Shown here one piece after another: positions 63,874-64,000 of a stretch of 64,000 nucleotides of DNA. The position numbers were made by a program, and so were the translations under genes. Each line of letters opens with the position of its first letter. The first letter of the stretch is position 1. Origin of the DNA: Flavobacterium ammonificans (GTDB lineage: Bacteria; Bacteroidota; Bacteroidia; Flavobacteriales; Flavobacteriaceae); the NCBI RefSeq assembly GCF_020886115.1, contig NZ_AP025185.1:62001-126000 (forward strand), in the 5' to 3' direction. The notes beneath the pieces were generated by a model. The model saw only the letters and a program-made list of their open reading frames with translations, did no database searches and was not told where the DNA came from.

Positions 63874-63904
63874 AAAACTCCGGCTTCATTCCGGAGTTTT
63901 TTTT
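63874..63904 (+). terminator. rpoD terminator
   Basis: Stem AAAACTCCGG / CCGGAGTTTT with an 8-T run. The remaining ~100 bases to the window end hold only AT-rich direct repeats of TTTTGAATNTTCAAC type. Confidence 0.85.
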
Positions 63905-64000
63905 AACTTAATTTCAAAATTCGTTACTCAAAATTCATTGTTCATTATTTTTTAATTTTGAATATTCAACTTGGGATTTTGAATGTTGAACAAAAAATTA

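Overview
The window reads as chromosomal DNA of a gliding member of the Bacteroidota, most likely a Flavobacterium or close relative. The evidence is the type IX secretion/gliding block gldK-gldL-gldM-gldN, a short RpoD without region 1.1, many lipoproteins, three TonB-linked or metal-uptake loci, short leaders without strong Shine-Dalgarno sequences, and repeated promoter elements of the Bacteroidota form TAnnTTTG, often with TTG 17-21 bases upstream. The DNA is AT-rich throughout. No rRNA, CRISPR array, transposase or phage gene was found.

Layout. 1-5.2 kb: end of a lipoprotein gene cut by the window edge, a structured repeat, lysS, and an AraC / cupin / secreted hydrolase module. 5.2-8.6 kb: a minus-strand locus of an MbnP-like copper protein, an MbnH/MauG-like di-heme protein with an apparent frameshift just after its lipobox, a Cys-motif outer-membrane barrel and a small CNGKC membrane protein. 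8.7-21.4 kb: housekeeping genes (hemL, glucosaminidase/LysM, ACC deaminase-like, ilvA, GSCFA, alaS) and a run of M23 peptidase, MerR regulator, GldL-like membrane protein, LemA and two TPM proteins. 21.4-24.7 kb: an Rrf2 regulator, a candidate operator, a 30-codon leader ORF and a TonB-dependent receptor. 24.7-28.0 kb: an SDR, der and era, with a second copy of the structured repeat between the two GTPases. 28.1-29.8 kb: initiator tRNA-Met followed by a small accessory island with a winged-helix regulator overlapping a nucleotidyltransferase (AbiE-like arrangement), duplicated operator-like repeats, and a degenerate tandem array of gene tails and hairpins. 29.9-37.8 kb: a VWA/AAA+ pair, stress-type small membrane proteins, a GNAT/FemAB-like protein, an ABC-F ATPase, a DUF983 protein and an FAD oxidoreductase. 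37.9-46.3 kb: gldN, gldM, gldL, gldK, an arginase-fold protein missing metal ligands, and topA. 46.6-53.3 kb: miaB, a sigma-54 activator, lptE, a TPR-like protein, secG and groES-groEL. 53.5-59.6 kb: a large secreted protein bracketed by two copies of one terminator, a DedA protein, and a second copper-type locus (HMA protein, TonB receptor, HYC_CC_PP protein). 59.7-64 kb: fRMsr-type GAF protein, rpsO, pnp and rpoD.

How it works together. Most of the window is core metabolism, translation, secretion and gliding. The accessory parts are the two copper-linked envelope loci, the Rrf2/leader/TonB unit, the cupin/hydrolase module and the tRNA-linked regulator/nucleotidyltransferase pair, which is the best candidate for a little-described system. 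Functions are assigned from recognisable motifs and gene order; no searches could be run.
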